Source: Syntrophomonadaceae bacterium (GTDB lineage Bacteria; Bacillota; Dethiobacteria; DTU022). Taken from it: a stretch of DNA of 25,774 bases. Shown piece by piece: positions 23,236-25,774 of the stretch (positions within the stretch are counted from its first letter, which is position 1; each line of letters begins with the position of its first letter). Both the position numbers and the translations under genes were made by a program. The notes below the pieces were generated by a model, which made no database searches, was not told the DNA's origin, and was given only the letters and a program-made list of their open reading frames with translations. The stretch is taken from NCBI GenBank assembly GCA_003552365.1, contig PUKR01000173.1, positions 1 to 25,774 of the forward strand, written 5' to 3'.

Positions 23236-24120
23236 TCAATCCTCCCTGTTGTCACCGGTTACCCAGCAAATATAAGCCCGGCCGCTTTCCTGTTCAACAA
23301 CACGAGCGGCTTCACGGGCATGCCTGTAGTTTTCAGTTAATACAAATATTGTGGGGCCGCTTCCCGATAAAACGGGAATAAACCCGAATTCTTTTAGCCT
23401 TGCCTTTATATGCTGCAAGCTATCAGACCCCGGCAACATTGCAGTTTCCAGGGTATTGGTAAACCCCCGGGCAAGCCATTCCATTAAACCTTTTTTATCC
23501 CCCTGCTTGATTGCCTTTATTAATGGTTCAAGTGAAGGGTTGCCCATTTTTGTTTTATCAAAACCCTTGTAAGCGGCTGCTGTTGGCATTGTTACATTCT
23601 CCGGGACAGCAAGAACAACCCAAAAAAAGGGGAGTGGAGGCAGACTATACAGAAGTTCACCCCTTCCCTTAGCCAGCGCTGTCCCTCCATGCAGACAAAA
23701 CGGAATATCGGAACCCAGCACGGCGCCGATTTCCAGTAACTCTTTCCAGCTCAGCTTCAAATCCCAGTAACGATCCAGGCCGATTAGCGCTGCCGCGGCA
23801 TCAGCGCTGCCGCCGGCCAAACCGGCTTCAACTGGAATATTTTTAAATAAGGTAATTTTAACGCCCGGGAGAGCTTTACCTGCCTTCTGCTGTAGTAAAG
23901 ATGCCGTCCGGTTGACAAGGTTATCAGGACCGGATAAGCGCTGATCGGTGCAAAAAAAATCACATCCTTGACTGGATGCCGGTTCAAACAGCAGGGTGTC
24001 TGAGAGTGAAACCTGCTGCATTACTGATTCCAGGTCGTGGTAGCCATCCGGGCGGCGGCCCACAACGGACAAGCCTAGATTTATTTTGGCATAAGCTTTG
24101 AGGATAAATAGCCTGCTCAT
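23236..24120 (-). CDS. ispE: 4-diphosphocytidyl-2-C-methyl-D-erythritol kinase
   Basis: Fourth step of the MEP pathway to isoprenoids, phosphorylating CDP-methylerythritol with ATP. The 294-residue GHMP kinase shows AYAKINLGLSVVGRRPDGYHDLESV-type N-terminus with the catalytic lysine, the glycine-rich ATP loop PVEAGLAGGSADAAAAL, GSDIPFCLHGGTALAKGRGE with the catalytic aspartate, and the third GHMP motif in VLSGSGPTIFVL. The start is ATG. It begins 2 bases after the stop of the nicotinate phosphoribosyltransferase gene and ends 3 bases before the nucleotidyltransferase gene, so all are in one operon. In Bacillus, purR follows ispE; that is replaced here. Confidence 0.97.
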   Translation of the reverse strand: MSRLFILKAYAKINLGLSVVGRRPDGYHDLESVMQQVSLSDTLLFEPASSQGCDFFCTDQRLSGPDNLVNRTASLLQQKAGKALPGVKITLFKNIPVEAGLAGGSADAAAALIGLDRYWDLKLSWKELLEIGAVLGSDIPFCLHGGTALAKGRGELLYSLPPLPFFWVVLAVPENVTMPTAAAYKGFDKTKMGNPSLEPLIKAIKQGDKKGLMEWLARGFTNTLETAMLPGSDSLQHIKARLKEFGFIPVLSGSGPTIFVLTENYRHAREAARVVEQESGRAYICWVTGDNRED

Positions 24121-24122
24121 CT

Positions 24123-25163
24123 TCAGCTCATCTTAACCAGACGTTTGTTTTCTATAACTCCCGGAACTCTTCCTCTTTTTGCGATCGGCTTTCCTTTAAT
24201 TTCCTTTAAATCCAGGGTCATATCGATAGCCGGGGCCCGGGCAATAAAACTACCCACCCCGAAAACATCAGCTCCGGCTTCAACGAGCGCTTCGATACGC
24301 TCAGGTTTAAGACCACCCGACACTACAATCTGCACATGATCGAAACCATTTTGATCAAGGCGCGCCCTTACTTCACCGACCAGGCCCGGGGTTACCCCTC
24401 CCCTTTCACCCGGGGTATCCAGGCGAACTCCGTTAAGCTGCTTTCCAAGTGCTTCTGCCACCCGCAGAGATTCTTCAGCTTCATCTTTAAAGGTATCAAC
24501 CAGGATTATCCTGGGGGCATTTCCAGGAACAAATTGATCATAAGCTTTGGCCAGCTGAACCGTATCACCCACTATTAGAAAAGCAGCATGGGGTATTGTT
24601 CCCACAGGTTTTCTTCCAAGCAGTAAAGCTCCAAGAATGCAGCTGCAGGCATCCGCGCCACCAACTACTGCTGCCCGCTCCATAACCGGGGCCACTGCCG
24701 GGTGCAGGTGCCTGGCACCGTAACAAATTACCATCCGTTTGCCGGCCGCCTTTTTGCAGTTGTACGCGGCCGTAGACCAGCCGCTGGAGCTGGCCAGCAT
24801 TCCTAAAAGCGGGGTTTCATAGATCCCAAAGGCACTATAAGGACCCTTGATCCTCATTACCACTTCCCGGGCAGACATCTCTTCTCCCTCGGGAAGAGCC
24901 CATATTTCCAAATCTCTCCCCTTTAACAAATGCAGGGCTTCATCGACACCCGAAATTATACCGCTTCCGGAAGAAAATATTTCTGCGGTAACCTCGGTAC
25001 TGGCTAAATCCATTGATGCAAGCAAATCCCTGCTGCGCACGAAATAGATGTCGCTGGTCAGCCCTTGTTCAATTTCTGAAGCTGATGCTGAATAAAACCG
25101 ATTTTCTGGGTCTATCTCTATTCCATCGATATCCTTCAATGTAATAAAATCTCTTGGCTTCAT
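24123..25163 (-). CDS. Nicotinate phosphoribosyltransferase
   Basis: Makes nicotinate mononucleotide from nicotinate and PRPP (with ATP), the committing step of NAD salvage. The 346-residue protein shows the NAPRTase pattern: NRFYSASASEIEQGLTSDIYF, the YETPLLGMLASSSG helix, GARHLHPAVAPVMERAAVVGGADA-type phosphoribosyl site, GTIPHAAFLIVGD, ILVDTFKDEAEESL, GVRLDTPGERG and the C-terminal IVVSGGLKPERIEALVEAGADVFGVGSF. This is the short (about 350 residue) COG1488 subgroup. I choose ATG 25163, with GGAGG six bases upstream, over an upstream TTG (25181) that adds six residues. It follows nicotinamidase by 18 bases, so the two form a nicotinamide-to-NaMN unit. Confidence 0.94.
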   Translation of the reverse strand: MKPRDFITLKDIDGIEIDPENRFYSASASEIEQGLTSDIYFVRSRDLLASMDLASTEVTAEIFSSGSGIISGVDEALHLLKGRDLEIWALPEGEEMSAREVVMRIKGPYSAFGIYETPLLGMLASSSGWSTAAYNCKKAAGKRMVICYGARHLHPAVAPVMERAAVVGGADACSCILGALLLGRKPVGTIPHAAFLIVGDTVQLAKAYDQFVPGNAPRIILVDTFKDEAEESLRVAEALGKQLNGVRLDTPGERGGVTPGLVGEVRARLDQNGFDHVQIVVSGGLKPERIEALVEAGADVFGVGSFIARAPAIDMTLDLKEIKGKPIAKRGRVPGVIENKRLVKMS

Positions 25164-25181
25164 ATTTTTCCTCCAGCTCAA

Positions 25182-25697
25182 TTAGATGATAGTTACACCC
25201 AGGGTTTTCTCCATCTCTTGCAGGGCAAAGCGGTGCGCTTCCTCATCAAAACTGGATACAGCCTTCCGGGGAACCGTAACCCGGTATCCACGCATTCGGG
25301 CTTCAGCAGCCGTATATAAAATGCAGATATTGGTAACTACTCCTACAAGCTCTATTTCTTCAATACCCTTATCGCGCAGGGTTAAGTCAAGATCAGTGCT
25401 GAAAAAAGAACTAAACCGCCTTTTTTCAATTATTCTTTCCCCTTGTTGAGGCGCTAACTCCGGATAAACCTCGTCGCCTCCGGAACCATGGACACTATGT
25501 GGAGGAAACAAGTCAAACTCGCGGTCATCTTCAAGGTGGCGGTCGCAGACATATATAACCGGGTTACCCTCTGCTCGATTTTCCTCTAACCTTGATTTAA
25601 CTCCTGCGATAACTTGCTCTGCAACAGAGCCAATATATAAAGCACCTTTTGGATCGACAAAATCATTGACCATATCTACTACCAGTAAAGCTTTCAA
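25182..25697 (-). CDS. pncA: Nicotinamidase / isochorismatase-family cysteine hydrolase
   Basis: A 171-residue hydrolase that most likely deamidates nicotinamide to nicotinate. The catalytic triad of the family is visible as D8 (LLVVDMVNDFV), K92 (IEKRRFSSF) and C125 (GVVTNICILYTA). Likely metal ligands are D52 and H54 (VCDRHLED) and the histidine in SVHGSGGDE. The start is TTG with a GGGGGTGAG site just upstream. The immediately following gene is nicotinate phosphoribosyltransferase, which uses its product and strongly supports nicotinamidase over other isochorismatase-like activities. The 77 bases upstream to the window edge show no convincing promoter, so the operon may begin outside the window. 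Confidence 0.9.
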   Translation of the reverse strand: MKALLVVDMVNDFVDPKGALYIGSVAEQVIAGVKSRLEENRAEGNPVIYVCDRHLEDDREFDLFPPHSVHGSGGDEVYPELAPQQGERIIEKRRFSSFFSTDLDLTLRDKGIEEIELVGVVTNICILYTAAEARMRGYRVTVPRKAVSSFDEEAHRFALQEMEKTLGVTII

Positions 25698-25774
25698 TTA
25701 ACTCACCCCCGCTATACAGAGATTGACATTCATTTTGGCTATTCTACAAAAAGTAGATTTATCCTGCTTGCTGC

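Overview
The window is a stretch of bacterial chromosome from an anaerobic-looking, low-to-mid GC Bacillota, most likely class Clostridia. The evidence is gene order: spoVG-glmU-prs-rplY(ctc)-pth-mfd-spoVB-mazG-hup-ftsB/divIC-S1-tilS-hpt-ftsH is the well-known housekeeping array near the origin in Bacillus and Clostridia. The T-box leader, strong AGGAGG ribosome binding sites and frequent TTG starts also fit. Genus cannot be fixed from this sequence alone. Nearly everything is on the minus strand, so the array reads from right to left.

Right end (about 22.4-25.7 kb): a nicotinamidase and a nicotinate phosphoribosyltransferase form an NAD-salvage pair. They are followed closely by ispE (isoprenoid MEP pathway) and a MobA-like nucleotidyltransferase of unknown substrate. 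A lone plus-strand regulator (XRE helix-turn-helix plus MmyB-like domain) then interrupts the array. A 502-base AT-rich gap separates it from spoVG.

Middle (about 10.9-20.9 kb): spoVG; a GlmU that stops at 329 residues and so lacks almost all of its acetyltransferase domain; prs; rplY with an acidic tail; and pth. An aroF-pheA pair follows, making the entry step of the shikimate pathway and the phenylalanine branch step, under a clear T-box riboswitch. Then comes mfd.

Left part (about 2-10.9 kb): SpoVB/MurJ-like flippase, MazG with an N-terminal methylase-like domain, HU, FtsB/DivIC-like division protein, an S1-domain protein with a structured leader and a consensus promoter, tilS, hpt and ftsH with a long acidic tail. 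The left edge holds a plus-strand amidohydrolase, whose metal-binding HxH motif is recovered only if a CTG start is accepted, and a minus-strand self-processing P1/S58 family peptidase.

The most informative global observation is what is missing. Genes dedicated to sporulation that normally sit inside this array (spoVT between mfd and spoVB, yabP/yabQ next to divIC, spoIIE before tilS) are absent, while the dual-use neighbours (spoVG, spoVB-like, divIC) remain. This suggests a lineage that has lost sporulation. No phage, insertion sequence, CRISPR array, rRNA or tRNA gene was seen. I did not find a convincing wholly new system. The truncated GlmU, the S1 leader and the regulator-interrupted spoVG upstream region are the best leads.
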